Origin: JBGPFS01 sp041483455
Lineage (GTDB): Bacteria; Chloroflexota; Limnocylindria; Limnocylindrales; CSP1-4
Length of the DNA stretch: 11,856 nt
Direction: 5' to 3'
Assembly (NCBI GenBank): GCA_041483455.1
Contig: JBGPFS010000060.1
Span: 1-11,856, forward strand
Under the pieces are notes generated by a model. The model saw only the letters and a program-made list of their open reading frames with translations, made no database searches and was not told where the DNA came from. A program made the translations under genes and the position numbers. Below are positions 1 to 7,516 of the stretch, piece after piece (the first letter of the stretch is position 1; every line of letters begins with the position of its first letter).

Positions 1-1
1 C

Positions 2-2662
2 CTCGTCGGGGACATCTACTGGCACCAGGGCCGCTCGCCGGCCTACGGCGAAGGGATCACGTTCTGGGCGCTCGCCGAGATGGTCCGTGGCCGCGCCGGG
101 ATCGCCGAAGCGGACGAGCGGGCGTCCGCGCGCGGGAAGCTCGAGACGATGCTCGAGGACTACGTCGAGGACGAGGCCGAGCGGAAGACGCTGCGTTCCC
201 CGCTGCTGACCCTCCTCGGCTTCGAGGAGGCGCCACTGCGCGAGCCCCAGGTCGCCTTCGCGGCCTGGCGTCGGCTCTTCGAGCGGATCGCCGAGCGGGG
301 CCTCGTGGTGCTCGTCTTCGAGGACCTCCAGTGGGCCGACACCGGCCTCGTCGACTTCATCGGCTCGATCCTCGAATGGAGCCGGGGCCATCGGATCCTC
401 GTCGTCACCCTCGCCCGGCCGGAGCTCCTCGACCGCCGCCCGACGTGGGGGGCACGGCAGCGGAACTTCACCGCCCTCCACCTCGAACCCCTCCCGGAGC
501 CGGCGATGCTCCGGCTCCTCGACGGCGTCGCGCCGGGCCTGCCCCGAGCGTTCGCCCGGCGGATCGTCGAGCGGGCGGCAGGTGTCCCGCTCTTCGCCGT
601 CGAGACGCTCCGGATGCTCATCGACGAGGGGCGGCTGGTGGAGATCGAGGGTCGCTACCGGGTCGAGGGCGACGTCGCGAAGCTCGCGATCCCCGAGTCC
701 CTCCGGGGGCTCATCGGCGCCCGCGTCGACGGCCTGTCCGCGGCAGACCGGGCGCTCCTCCAGGATGCCGCGGTCCTCGGTCAGAGCTTCACACTCGAAG
801 CGCTCGCCGCGCTGACCGGTCGGCCGCCGGACGAGCTGCGGGCGCGCCTCCGGGGCCTCGTCGAGCGCGAGATCCTGGCCGTCGACGAGGACCCGCGGTC
901 ACCCGAGCGGGGCCAGTACGCCTTCGTGCAGGGCGTCATCCGTGAGGTCGCCTACGACACGCTGGCGAAGCGCGAGCGTCGGGCGCGCCACCTGGCCGCC
1001 GCCCGCTACTTCGAGACGCTCGAGGGCGAGGAGATGGCCGGCATCCTCGCCAGCCACTACCTCCTCGCCCACCTCGCCACGCCCCCCGGACCCGAGGCCG
1101 ACGCCCTGGCCGCCCAGGCGCGGGTCGCGCTGCGCGGGGCGGGCGAGCGGGCGACCGCGCTCGGCTCGTACGCCCTCGCGCTCGGTTACCACGAGCAGGC
1201 GCTCACGGTCACGACCGACCCGACCGAGCGTGCTGCGACCTGGGAGGCTGCGGCCCGCGCGGCCTATCAGGCCTTCCGCTTCGACGACGCCGAACGGAAC
1301 GCCGGCCAGGCGCTGGCCTGGTACCGATCCGTCGGAGACCGCTCCGGAACCGCCCGGGCGGCTGTGCTCCTGTCCAACCCGTACCACGCGCGCGGCCGGA
1401 CCGCCGAGGCGAGGGCGGCCCTCGAGTCGGCGTTGGCCGAGTGCGCCGAGGTGGCTTCCACGCCTGATGGCATCGCCCTCCGCGCGGAGCTGGCCCGGGT
1501 CCTCATGATGGTCAACGATCCCGGGGCCATCGATGCCGTCGAGGGGGTCCTGATCGCCGCTGAGCCGCTCGGCCTCGTATCGCTCGTCGCCGAAGCCCTG
1601 GTCACGAAGGCGTCGGCCCTCGATACCGCGGGTCGACACCTCGAGGCGATCGCTCTCGGGCGCGGGGCGATCGAGCTGGCAGCGTCGGCCGGCCTGACCA
1701 ATACGGAGCTGCGGGGCCGTGCGAACTACTCGGTCTTCCTCTCGGCGGACAGCCCGCGCGACTCCCTCGTGGTCGCGCGGGCCGCTCGAGAGCTCGCCCG
1801 CGGGCTGGGCATGCTGGAGCACTACCGCTGGTCGAGCTGGCTATGCTGCGGGGGCGCATTCTCCCTGGGAGCGTGGGACGAAGCGCTGGACCTGGTCGCC
1901 GACCTCGAGGCGAGCGATGCGACCGGTGAGGACCAGGACGCGTTCGACCGGACCCGGGCCCAGGTCGCCGCCTACCAGGGCGACGCCGGATCCGCCGCCC
2001 GGTTCCTCGCCGCCGCGGAAGAGGTCACGCCGCCGGTGTCCCGCGCGGAGTTCCTGGCCTCGCGCCACATCGATCGCGCGACCGTCGCCGCATTCGCCGG
2101 TCGGCTGCCCGAGGCCTGCGACGAAGCGCTGGCAGCAGCCCGTCTCGCGCCCTATGTGACCATGACAGCGCCGGCCGCGCGCTTCGCGATCTGGCTCGGC
2201 GACCTCGATCGGACGCGCGAGGCCGTCGCCCTCGTGCGGGTCGCCATCGACCGAGGCCGGCATGTCGATGCGGTGCGGCGCAGCCTCGAAGCCGGCCTGG
2301 CCGCCCTCGAAGGGCGTCACGACGACGCCCGGGCCGACTACCGGACGGCCGCGGCGGCGTTCCGCGAGCTCGACACGCCGCTCGATCTCGGCCTCTCGCA
2401 GCTCGACCATGCGACGCTCATCGGGCCGACCGACCCGGAGGCCCGCGCCGCCGCCGACGAGGCCCGCGAGATCTTCACCCGCCTCGGGACGCCGCCGCTC
2501 CTCGAGCGGCTCGCCGCGGGGCTCGAGCGCTGGCGCGAGGACCATGGAGCGACGGCTCTCGGAGCGACCGAGCGACGCCCCGCGGCCCGGCGGGGTGCGG
2601 CTCCGCCGGCCTCACCGGCGCCAGCCGGGCCGACCGCACCCGAGGCGGCCGCGGAGCGCTGA
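2..2662 (+). CDS. Cyclase-type ATPase/TPR signalling protein, 5'-truncated by window edge
   Basis: The reading frame is open from the first bases, so the gene starts outside the window; 886 codons plus TGA are visible. The ATG at 80 is internal: the 26 codons before it (ending in the motif WHQGRSPAYGEG) match the middle of the complete paralogue at 2709-6305. By that alignment about 326 N-terminal residues, probably zinc ribbons, cyclase domain and Walker A, lie to the left. Visible parts are a Walker B strand (LVVLVFEDLQWAD, about 299-340), the rest of a STAND/AAA-like ATPase (VVTLARPELLDRR near 403-435; AGVPLFAVETLRML near 580-618), a winged-helix-like segment (about 700-850), then a TPR-like helical array from about 1020 to 2550. 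The C terminus is an Ala/Pro-rich tail absent from the paralogue. It is probably a large cytosolic signalling ATPase; the input is unknown. The cyclase part is inferred, not seen. Confidence 0.9.
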   Translation, partial: LVGDIYWHQGRSPAYGEGITFWALAEMVRGRAGIAEADERASARGKLETMLEDYVEDEAERKTLRSPLLTLLGFEEAPLREPQVAFAAWRRLFERIAERGLVVLVFEDLQWADTGLVDFIGSILEWSRGHRILVVTLARPELLDRRPTWGARQRNFTALHLEPLPEPAMLRLLDGVAPGLPRAFARRIVERAAGVPLFAVETLRMLIDEGRLVEIEGRYRVEGDVAKLAIPESLRGLIGARVDGLSAADRALLQDAAVLGQSFTLEALAALTGRPPDELRARLRGLVEREILAVDEDPRSPERGQYAFVQGVIREVAYDTLAKRERRARHLAAARYFETLEGEEMAGILASHYLLAHLATPPGPEADALAAQARVALRGAGERATALGSYALALGYHEQALTVTTDPTERAATWEAAARAAYQAFRFDDAERNAGQALAWYRSVGDRSGTARAAVLLSNPYHARGRTAEARAALESALAECAEVASTPDGIALRAELARVLMMVNDPGAIDAVEGVLIAAEPLGLVSLVAEALVTKASALDTAGRHLEAIALGRGAIELAASAGLTNTELRGRANYSVFLSADSPRDSLVVARAARELARGLGMLEHYRWSSWLCCGGAFSLGAWDEALDLVADLEASDATGEDQDAFDRTRAQVAAYQGDAGSAARFLAAAEEVTPPVSRAEFLASRHIDRATVAAFAGRLPEACDEALAAARLAPYVTMTAPAARFAIWLGDLDRTREAVALVRVAIDRGRHVDAVRRSLEAGLAALEGRHDDARADYRTAAAAFRELDTPLDLGLSQLDHATLIGPTDPEARAAADEAREIFTRLGTPPLLERLAAGLERWREDHGATALGATERRPAARRGAAPPASPAPAGPTAPEAAAER

Positions 2663-2667
2663 CCCGA

Positions 2668-2696
2668 GCCCGCGCCCAGCACCGTCGGGCGAGGGC
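2668..2696. terminator. Hairpin between convergent genes (possible bidirectional terminator)
   Basis: GCCCGCGCCC (2668-2677) can pair with GGGCGAGGGC (2687-2696), giving a 10-bp stem with one G/A mismatch and a 9-nt loop. It lies in the 46-bp gap between two convergent stop codons. There is no T-run on either side, so it is not a classical intrinsic terminator. It may act as a T-less terminator or as an mRNA 3'-end stabiliser, or may only reflect the high G+C. Confidence 0.4.
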
Positions 2697-2708
2697 AGTA
2701 CAGATGGG

Positions 2709-5700
2709 CTACGCGTCGCTCCGGCTCGGGCTGGTCGGAACGACGGCCGCAACGGCCTCCGGGGCCGACCCGATCATGCCTGGCTGGCCCGGCGTCTCGA
2801 TCCCGGCCCGGCGCAGGAACGGCACGGCCCCGAGTCGCCGGAGGATCGCGACGGCCTCGTCCCGGGCGGCCTCGGCGTCCGGATCGGCGGGCAGCAGCGT
2901 CGCCCGGTCGAGCTGGGCGAGCGCGATCCGGAAGGGCAGGTCCTGGGCCCGGAAGACCGCCAGGCCGGCCTCATAGTGGCGGCGAGCCTCCTCTGGATGG
3001 GCAGCCAGGGCGGCGGCCGCTGCGCGCAGGATCGCGAGCTCAGCCCTGACGAACCGGCCATGCGCGGCCCGATCCTCCATCAGCCCGATCGCCCGATCGA
3101 CCAGCGCCCGGTCGCGCTGCCAGATCGCGATCCGGCCAAGGTAGACCGCAGTGGGCGACAGGTCCTGTCCTGGGCGAGCGTCCCGGACCAGCTGCTCGAA
3201 CCCGGCGATCGCCGCCTCGTCGCGACCGGCGAGGGCATCGACTTCGGCGGTCAGCCCGCGGAGCGTCTCGACGACCTGCGGGTCGATGCTGTCGCCCACG
3301 AGTGCCCGGAACCAGTCCAGCGCGGCTCGCGCCCCGACGTCGTCGCCGCGGTGGGCGGCGATCTCGGCCCGGCTCAGGGCCGCGGCGGCCTGCCATGGGC
3401 TCTCGGGCACGATGTCCCCTTCGGCTGCGGCCTCCCGGTCGACCCGATCCCATTCGCCGACGAGCAGGCCCCAACCGCCCGCGTTCCCAAGGAGCGAGAT
3501 CGCCCACGCCTGGTTGCCGATGTGCCGGGCGTGATCGACCCCGGCGAACGCGATCTCCATCGCCTCACGCGGATCCTCGACCCCAGCCCAGGCCGAGAGG
3601 TTCATCCGGGCCCGGAACTCGGGCGTCGTGAACCCGCCGCGCTCGGCGAACCGCAACGCCCCGTGGAGAACGGCGATCGACTCGTGGAACCGGCCGGCCT
3701 CGGCGACGGCCCAGGCCCGCGTCACCAGAAGGTCCGCGATCACTGCCCGGAGGTCGAGCCGCTCCGCCCGCGGGAGGATCCGGTCGATCATCTCGAGGAC
3801 GCCGGCGGGCTCGCCGGACATCATGTTCGCCCGGGCGAGCTCGGTCGAGAGCCGGATCACCTCGGGCTCGTCGGAGTCGGCGCCGGCTACCTCCAGGCCG
3901 GCCGTCAGCTCGGCCCGCGCGTCCTGGGGCCGGCCCTCGTAGAGCAGGATCCACGCCAGCCGGGCGGAGCCCCGGGCGATCCCCAGCCGATCACCGCGCT
4001 CGCGGTGCCAGGCCAGCACGTCCCTGGCCAGCGCGTCGGCCCGGGCGATGTCGGTCCCCTGCCCCGCCGCGTCGGCGGCCCGCTCGCGGAGCGCCATCCG
4101 GGCCGCGGGGTCGGCCGCGAGGTCGGCCGCGCTCTCGAGGTAGTCGACCGTCCGGGCGGTCGCGTGGAGTGCGCTCGCCCGATCCGCGGCCGTCAGGAGG
4201 GCCACCTGGGCGGCATCCGCGAAGGCGGCCCGCCCAGGGTCGTCGCCGGCGGCCCGGAGCGCTTCCAGCCGGTGCTCGGCGACGATCTCCGCGAACTCGA
4301 CCTCACCCCGGGCGGCGAACCAGTCGGCCGCGGCCGCGTGACGGGCCATCCGCTCGCGCCTCGAGAGGCGACTCGAGAGGACCTCGCGCAGGAGCCCCTG
4401 GACGAAGCGGTACTGGCCCTGCTCGGCCGAGCGCAGGTCGACGTCGAGCTCGAGCAGCTCCGCACGGCAGAGGGCCTCGAGGCTCAGCCGCAGGTCCCCC
4501 TCCGACCGCTCCATGGCGGCCACGAGCGCTTCGACCGTGAAGCTGTGGCCGAGGACGGCGGCATGACCGAGCAGGACCCGGTCAGGCTCGGGGAGGCCGT
4601 CGAGCCGGGCCCCAAGGAGGCCGGCGAGGGTCTCCGGGACGGCGAGCCGGCCCAGCTCTCCCGCCAGCCGGTAGCGGCCGCCGGTCTCGGTCAGGCGGCC
4701 CTGATCAAGGAGCATCCGGACCGTCTCGACCGCGTAGAGCGGGATCCCCTCCGCCCGGTCGCGGATGGTCCGGATCGCCGCCTGCGGCAGGCCGGGGACG
4801 AGGCCGACGAGGAGCAGCTCCATCTCGTCCGGGTGGAGCGGCCCGAGGTCCAGGGCCGTGAAGTTGCGCTGTCCCGCGCCCCAGGTCGGGCGACGTTCGA
4901 GGAGCTCCGGGCGTGCCAAAGTGACCACCAGGATCGGGCGGCCGCGGGCCCCGATGAGGAGGGCCTCGATGAAGTCGAGGAGCCCGGGGTCGGCCCAGTG
5001 GAGGTCCTCGAAGACGAGGATCGTCGGCGCCTGATCCGCCAGCCGCTCGAAGATCGCGCGCCAGGCGGCATAGAGCTCGGCGGCGTCGCCGGGCGGCATC
5101 GGGGCCAGCCCGAGCAGGCCGGCGAGCCGGGATTCGACCCGTTCACGCTCGTCCGTGTCGGTGATCAGGACCACCAGGCTCGACCGGAGCCGGTCGAGCG
5201 CGGCCGGCGGGTCGTCCGCCTCGGTGATGCCGAGCCGGCCCCGGACCATCTCGGCCAGCGCCCAGAACGCCAGCCCCTCGCCGTAGGCCGGCGAACGGCC
5301 CTGGTGCCAGTAGACCGTATCCGCCAGGCCGTCGATGTACTTCTCGAGTTCCCAGGCGAGGCGGCTCTTGCCGATCCCGCCGATCCCGGTGACCGAGACG
5401 AGACGCGGACGTCGCTCCCGGGCGGTCGCGTGGAAGAGCTCCTTGAGCAGGCGGAGCTGGTCGTCGCGGCCGACGAACGGCGGCTCGAGCCGTCCCGAGC
5501 GCCCGGCGCCCTTCCGACCGGCCACCACCCGTAGGGCGAGCCAGGCCGGGACCGCGAGGGCCTTGCCCTTGAGCAGCGTCTCGCCGGCCGACTCGTAGAC
5601 GATCGCCGACTCGGTCGCGCGGACCGTCGCTTCCCCGACGAGCACGGAACCGGGGGGTGCCGCAGCTTGGAGCCGTGAGGCCGTGTTGACGAGGTCGCCG

Positions 5701-6305
5701 GCGACCATCCCCTGGCCCTTGGCGCCGATGGCGACCGCCGCCTCGCCGCTCAGGACCGCGGCCCGGGCCGCGACCCGGGAGCCGTCCGGCGCCGTGAGCC
5801 CCGTCACCGCGTCGACGAGATCGAGGGCGGCCCGGACCGCCCGTTCCGCATCGTCCTCGTGGGCGACCGGCGTGCCCCAGACGGCCATCACCGCGTCGCC
5901 GATGAACTTCTCGATCGTCCCGCCGTAGCGTCCGATCCGCTCGCGGGCGAGGCTGAAGTAGCCATCGAGGAACTCCCGGACGGCCTCCGGGTCGCGGTCG
6001 TCCGAGAGGGCGGTGAACCCAACCAGGTCCGCGAACAGGACGCTGACGATCCGGCGCTCGGTCGGCGCCGCCCCCGCGGCGCGACCTGAGAGTGCCGGAT
6101 CCGCACCTGGCGGCGCTGAGGCGGCCGCGGCGTCCGGGCTCTCCTCGGGGCCGCCCGGTAGCGGGCCGCCGCACGACCCACAGAACCGGTCGCCCGGCTC
6201 GGCCGGCGCTCCGCAGCCGGGACAGGTCGCCGCGAGCGGGCTCCCGCAAGAACGGCAGAAGCGGCGTCCCTGGCGGTTGTCGGCCCCGCAGCGCTCGCAG
6301 GTCAT
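2709..6305 (-). CDS. Zinc-ribbon, class III nucleotide cyclase, P-loop ATPase, TPR protein
   Basis: A complete 1198-residue multidomain signalling protein. Residues 3-45 hold two CxxC-x10-CxxC zinc ribbons (Cys 3, 6, 17, 20 and 28, 31, 42, 45). Residues about 83-260 form a class III cyclase domain: metal-binding Asp93 (VLFADLVGF) and Asp137 (KFIGDAVMA), Lys133, and transition-state Asn207 and Arg211 (VNTASRL). The second purine-selecting position, usually Asp or Thr, is Met200. Walker A is GIGGIGKS (307-314) and Walker B ILVFEDLHWAD (from 429). A winged-helix-like linker (about 555-645) and TPR-like helices (about 650-1160) follow. No membrane segment or signal peptide is seen, so it is probably cytosolic, making cAMP under control of the ATPase/TPR part. 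The ATG at 6305 is chosen because the zinc ribbon begins there and GAGGG lies 3 nt upstream. A GTG at 6353 would add 16 residues but lies upstream of the putative -10 box. It is a paralogue of the gene ending at 2662. Confidence 0.94.
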   Translation of the reverse strand: MTCERCGADNRQGRRFCRSCGSPLAATCPGCGAPAEPGDRFCGSCGGPLPGGPEESPDAAAASAPPGADPALSGRAAGAAPTERRIVSVLFADLVGFTALSDDRDPEAVREFLDGYFSLARERIGRYGGTIEKFIGDAVMAVWGTPVAHEDDAERAVRAALDLVDAVTGLTAPDGSRVAARAAVLSGEAAVAIGAKGQGMVAGDLVNTASRLQAAAPPGSVLVGEATVRATESAIVYESAGETLLKGKALAVPAWLALRVVAGRKGAGRSGRLEPPFVGRDDQLRLLKELFHATARERRPRLVSVTGIGGIGKSRLAWELEKYIDGLADTVYWHQGRSPAYGEGLAFWALAEMVRGRLGITEADDPPAALDRLRSSLVVLITDTDERERVESRLAGLLGLAPMPPGDAAELYAAWRAIFERLADQAPTILVFEDLHWADPGLLDFIEALLIGARGRPILVVTLARPELLERRPTWGAGQRNFTALDLGPLHPDEMELLLVGLVPGLPQAAIRTIRDRAEGIPLYAVETVRMLLDQGRLTETGGRYRLAGELGRLAVPETLAGLLGARLDGLPEPDRVLLGHAAVLGHSFTVEALVAAMERSEGDLRLSLEALCRAELLELDVDLRSAEQGQYRFVQGLLREVLSSRLSRRERMARHAAAADWFAARGEVEFAEIVAEHRLEALRAAGDDPGRAAFADAAQVALLTAADRASALHATARTVDYLESAADLAADPAARMALRERAADAAGQGTDIARADALARDVLAWHRERGDRLGIARGSARLAWILLYEGRPQDARAELTAGLEVAGADSDEPEVIRLSTELARANMMSGEPAGVLEMIDRILPRAERLDLRAVIADLLVTRAWAVAEAGRFHESIAVLHGALRFAERGGFTTPEFRARMNLSAWAGVEDPREAMEIAFAGVDHARHIGNQAWAISLLGNAGGWGLLVGEWDRVDREAAAEGDIVPESPWQAAAALSRAEIAAHRGDDVGARAALDWFRALVGDSIDPQVVETLRGLTAEVDALAGRDEAAIAGFEQLVRDARPGQDLSPTAVYLGRIAIWQRDRALVDRAIGLMEDRAAHGRFVRAELAILRAAAAALAAHPEEARRHYEAGLAVFRAQDLPFRIALAQLDRATLLPADPDAEAARDEAVAILRRLGAVPFLRRAGIETPGQPGMIGSAPEAVAAVVPTSPSRSDA

Positions 6306-6337
6306 GGTCCCTCGGATCGGCTGGCCGGATGCCGGGG

Positions 6338-6366
6338 AGGATAGCGCTCCCACGTCGCGTTGCCTA
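6338..6366 (-). promoter_or_regulatory. Putative promoter of the cyclase/ATPase gene
   Basis: On the minus strand TAGGCA (6366-6361; 4 of 6 matches to TTGACA) and TATCCT (6343-6338) are separated by 17 bp. Transcription would start near 6331, giving a leader of about 25 nt that contains the GAGGG ribosome site before the ATG at 6305. This makes the cyclase gene transcribable independently of the MetE-like gene 102 bp upstream on the same strand. Confidence 0.45.
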
Positions 6367-6407
6367 TGGGCTCAGACGGCCGCGGGGGCAGCGTCTCTCG
6401 GCGGGGA

Positions 6408-7409
6408 TCAGCCGCCGGGCCCGCTGCCCTTCGTCTGGCCCGATCCAGGGCGCCGTCTCGATCGGCGGGCCGGACGGTCGGCGGGTGGCGTCCAGCGCCC
6501 CAGCCCGGCGCTCCGCAGGTCGACCGATCGTGGATCGAGCCGCCCGGCGATGGGGACCGTGTCCCGCTCCGCCACGATCCGGGCGGCCTCGCCGAGGCGC
6601 TCGATCTTGCGGCGGGCGACCTCCGGCGACAGGTGCGCCAGGCTGCCCGACGGGGCGATCCCGACCCGGGCGAGGCCTCGCTCGCCGACGCCGGTCTCCC
6701 CGCTCGTCGCGGCGTAGAAGACGGCCCAGATCGTCGTCTCGAGGGCGTCCGGCGCCTCCCGTCGCGCGTCCTCCACGCCCAGCACCAGGCCGCGGAGCGC
6801 GGGAGCGCGGCGGATCAGGTACCAGTTGTCGGGGCCTGCGCAGAGGTCGAAGAAATGGCTCGCATAGGGGGCAGCGAAGATCGTCTCGGGGCCGGCCGAC
6901 GTGGCATCGCCACCCGAGATCGCCAGCGAGAGGTGCGGAGCGTGGGGGCCGGCGATCCCGTCGAGCAAGGCCAGGTGGGCGGCCCGGAACGCCGCTCGAT
7001 CGGCCGGGGTGCTGATCGCGGCCGCGTCATCCTCGTCGACCTGGACGAACGGGCAGCCCGCCTCGACGAGCGCCTCGAGCTCGGTCCGCAGGACCGTCCC
7101 GAGCCGGGACGAGTCGGCGCCGGCCAGCCGCCGACTCGCGCTGAACGGGCCGGGAAGCCGGGCCTTCACGGGGAGTGCATCCCCCGCCATGGCCGCCGTG
7201 GCCTTCCAGGCGCGGGCGAACCGGCCGGGGGGCACGGCGCCGGCCAGGAGCTGGGCGACCACCTCGATCGGAGCCGGGATCCGCAGGTCGCCGTCGGTCA
7301 GCAGACCGAGGCCGGCCGCCGCCTGCGCCTCGAGCACCGCACCGACGGCGCCATCGAGGTCCGCCCCCGGCTCGGGCGCGGGGTAGCCGCCGTGGAGGGT
7401 CGCGAACAT
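6408..7409 (-). CDS. MetE-like (COG0620-type) barrel protein with degenerate zinc site
   Basis: A 333-residue protein resembling the C-terminal barrel of cobalamin-independent methionine synthase and its short single-domain relatives. Family-like landmarks are a start of the MFATLHGGYP kind, GLLTDGDLR (34-43, cf. the family's DGE), GCPFVQVDED (118-127, cf. QIDEP), VLGVEDARREAPDALE (209-224) and GIAPSGSLAHLSPEVARRK (250-268, cf. NPDCGL followed by a helix). Authentic enzymes bind zinc through an HxC motif and a Cys in PDCG. Here the HxC region reads LSLAISGGD and the PDCG position is PSG with Ser254, so the cysteine ligands appear lost. Methionine synthase activity is therefore doubtful; it may be a different methyltransferase or a substrate-binding protein. 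A basic, Gly-rich tail follows residue 310. It lies upstream of the cyclase gene on the same strand and is divergent from the two-component operon. The ATG at 7409 has no Shine-Dalgarno sequence. Confidence 0.78.
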   Translation of the reverse strand: MFATLHGGYPAPEPGADLDGAVGAVLEAQAAAGLGLLTDGDLRIPAPIEVVAQLLAGAVPPGRFARAWKATAAMAGDALPVKARLPGPFSASRRLAGADSSRLGTVLRTELEALVEAGCPFVQVDEDDAAAISTPADRAAFRAAHLALLDGIAGPHAPHLSLAISGGDATSAGPETIFAAPYASHFFDLCAGPDNWYLIRRAPALRGLVLGVEDARREAPDALETTIWAVFYAATSGETGVGERGLARVGIAPSGSLAHLSPEVARRKIERLGEAARIVAERDTVPIAGRLDPRSVDLRSAGLGRWTPPADRPARRSRRRPGSGQTKGSGPGG

Positions 7410-7417
7410 CGCCGCCG

Positions 7418-7423
7418 ATGGTA
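7418..7423 (-). promoter_or_regulatory. Putative -10 box for leaderless MetE-like gene
   Basis: TACCAT on the minus strand ends 8 nt before the ATG at 7409. It fits the TANNNT box seen before leaderless start codons, and there is no Shine-Dalgarno sequence. No good -35 is visible. Support comes mainly from the same arrangement at three other genes of the window. Confidence 0.35.
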
Positions 7424-7482
7424 CATGGCCGCGCCGGCCGGGCCGGGGACCGCCCGCCTTACCTGGCGCTGACGTGGAGCGC

Positions 7483-7510
7483 TCGACCGCCTGACCTGGG
7501 CGGGTATCCT
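7483..7510 (+). promoter_or_regulatory. Putative promoter of the two-component operon, leaderless
   Basis: TCGACC (7483-7488; 4 of 6 matches to TTGACA), 16 bp, then TATCCT (7505-7510). Only 6 nt separate the -10 from the GTG at 7517, so transcription would begin at about the first base of the start codon. There is no Shine-Dalgarno sequence, consistent with a leaderless mRNA. The surrounding GCGGGTANNCTCG string recurs before the YedK-like gene at 11003. Confidence 0.5.
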
Positions 7511-7516
7511 CGCCCC

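Larger units (their letters stand above)
7410..7516. promoter_or_regulatory. Divergent regulatory region between MetE-like gene and two-component operon
   Basis: This 107-bp gap, the largest in the window, holds the two putative -10 boxes listed separately. It also has a near-direct repeat, ACCTGGCG at 7461 and ACCTGGGCG at 7494, starts 33 bp apart (about three helical turns), and a small inverted repeat GCGCT/AGCGC (about 7466-7482). Direct repeats are typical of OmpR-family binding sites, so autoregulation by the adjacent regulator is possible but unproven. Confidence 0.35.

Noticed and set aside
899..2545. Minus-strand open frames (899-1822 and 1841-2545) opposite the first ATPase/TPR gene
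   Set aside because: Shadow frames: composition is typical of antisense GC-rich DNA, while the plus strand gives a clear domain series.
2262..5534. Plus-strand open frame of 1090 codons running through both large genes
   Set aside because: It is antisense to the cyclase/ATPase gene and overlaps the 3' end of the other; its translation is low-complexity (Arg/Pro/Gly/Asp) with no domain. Long antisense frames are expected at this G+C.
2..6305. Possible defence system (Pycsar-like cyclase or STAND-type immune ATPase)
   Set aside because: No adjacent effector (TIR, membrane, nuclease) and no mobile-element context; the cyclase/ATPase/TPR architecture is a common housekeeping-style signalling family in such genomes.
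6306..6353. 16-residue N-terminal extension of the cyclase gene from a GTG at 6353
   Set aside because: The zinc ribbon begins at the ATG at 6305, which has GAGGG nearby, and the putative -10 box lies downstream of that GTG.
6408..7409. Calling this gene metE
   Set aside because: The cysteine zinc ligands required by methionine synthase appear substituted and the N-terminal MetE half is absent.
7175..7516. Upstream extension of the response regulator by 114 codons
   Set aside because: It overlaps the MetE-like coding region and encodes low-complexity Arg/Pro-rich sequence; the receiver fold starts at the GTG at 7517.
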